64,000 bases of DNA, taken from an uncultured Bacteroidales bacterium. Lineage in GTDB: Bacteria > Bacteroidota > Bacteroidia > Bacteroidales > Paludibacteraceae. The notes under the pieces were generated by a model. The model saw only the letters and a list, made by a program, of their open reading frames with translations, did no database searches and had not been told where the DNA came from. The DNA is taken from the NCBI GenBank assembly GCA_900319645.1, contig ONPG01000006.1, positions 68,561-132,560 of the forward strand. The letters run 5' to 3'. Positions 63,958-64,000 of the stretch are shown piece after piece. Within the stretch, counting starts at the first letter, position 1; each line of letters begins with the position of its first letter. A program made the translations under genes and the position numbers.

Positions 63958-64000
63958 ACAACGAAGAGTTTGATCCTGGCTCAGGATGAACGCTAGCGAC
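63958..64000 (+). rRNA. 16S ribosomal RNA, 5' end only
   Basis: GAAGAGTTTGATCCTGGCTC from 63963 is the universal 16S start, and GGATGAACGCTAGCGAC is the Bacteroidota form. The 5' end is placed by alignment to E. coli position 1. The gene continues beyond the window. Confidence 0.95.

Overview
The window is chromosomal DNA of a bacterium of the order Bacteroidales (phylum Bacteroidota), probably a gut or rumen type. Four things point there: SusC/SusD outer-membrane uptake proteins, promoters of the Bacteroidota form (TTTG, about 20 bp, TANNTTTG), several secreted proteins sharing a C-terminal tag, and a 16S rRNA 5' end reading GGATGAACGCTAGCGAC. No phage, insertion sequence, integrase or CRISPR array was seen. 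The sequence ends inside the start of a 16S rRNA gene.

Positions 1 to about 37,200 form one large carbohydrate-use region. It opens with the end of a sugar-kinase-like gene (NahK/APH type) and a CBM9-like gene. A divergent secreted beta-helix protein follows. Next comes a + strand run: AgaS-type galactosamine-6-phosphate deaminase/isomerase, GatZ/KbaZ-type tagatose-bisphosphate aldolase subunit, CE7 acetyl esterase, PfkB sugar kinase, three tandem paralogous calcineurin-type phosphoesterases with different N-terminal modules and anchoring, and a 932-residue secreted multi-module protein. A DeoR-family (AgaR-like) regulator gene faces away from the next operon, which holds a lipoprotein amidohydrolase, a GH36-like glycosidase, SusC, SusD and a surface lipoprotein. 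The run continues with a DUF4874/DUF4832 lipoprotein, a GH31 glycosidase, a DMT permease and two secreted proteins. The simplest reading is a locus that binds, trims, imports and catabolises a galactosamine-containing glycan through tagatose phosphates. The three phosphoesterases suggest that the glycan is phosphorylated. The substrate is inferred, not shown.

Positions 37,200 to 46,250 hold housekeeping and transport genes: an HMA metal-binding protein and a short FeoB (both -), then a promoter with a candidate small RNA, tRNA-Ser(UGA) joined to an RlmL-like rRNA methyltransferase, queA, tatD, tRNA-Ser(GGA), and an ExbB / membrane protein / ExbD / ExbD energy-transducing operon.

Positions 46,250 to 57,800 form a long - strand gene series. 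In transcription order it is rsfS, ftsH, M16 protease, lpxB, periplasmic thioredoxin, K+/H+-type antiporter, NAD-dependent epimerase and DEAD-box helicase. Positions 57,800 to 64,000 carry udk with two half-size chromate transporters (+), a UvrD/PcrA helicase (-), a DUF389 membrane protein (+) and the rRNA operon leader.

Two features recur throughout. Many spacers are filled with degenerate short direct repeats of about 8 to 12 bp, each spacer with its own word, and similar words also sit inside several coding genes. Regulatory DNA is also unusually structured. The regulator gene has a leader of about 255 nt with mutually exclusive pairings, one covering its start codon, and TTTCG-rich tracts lie upstream of the probable regulon.
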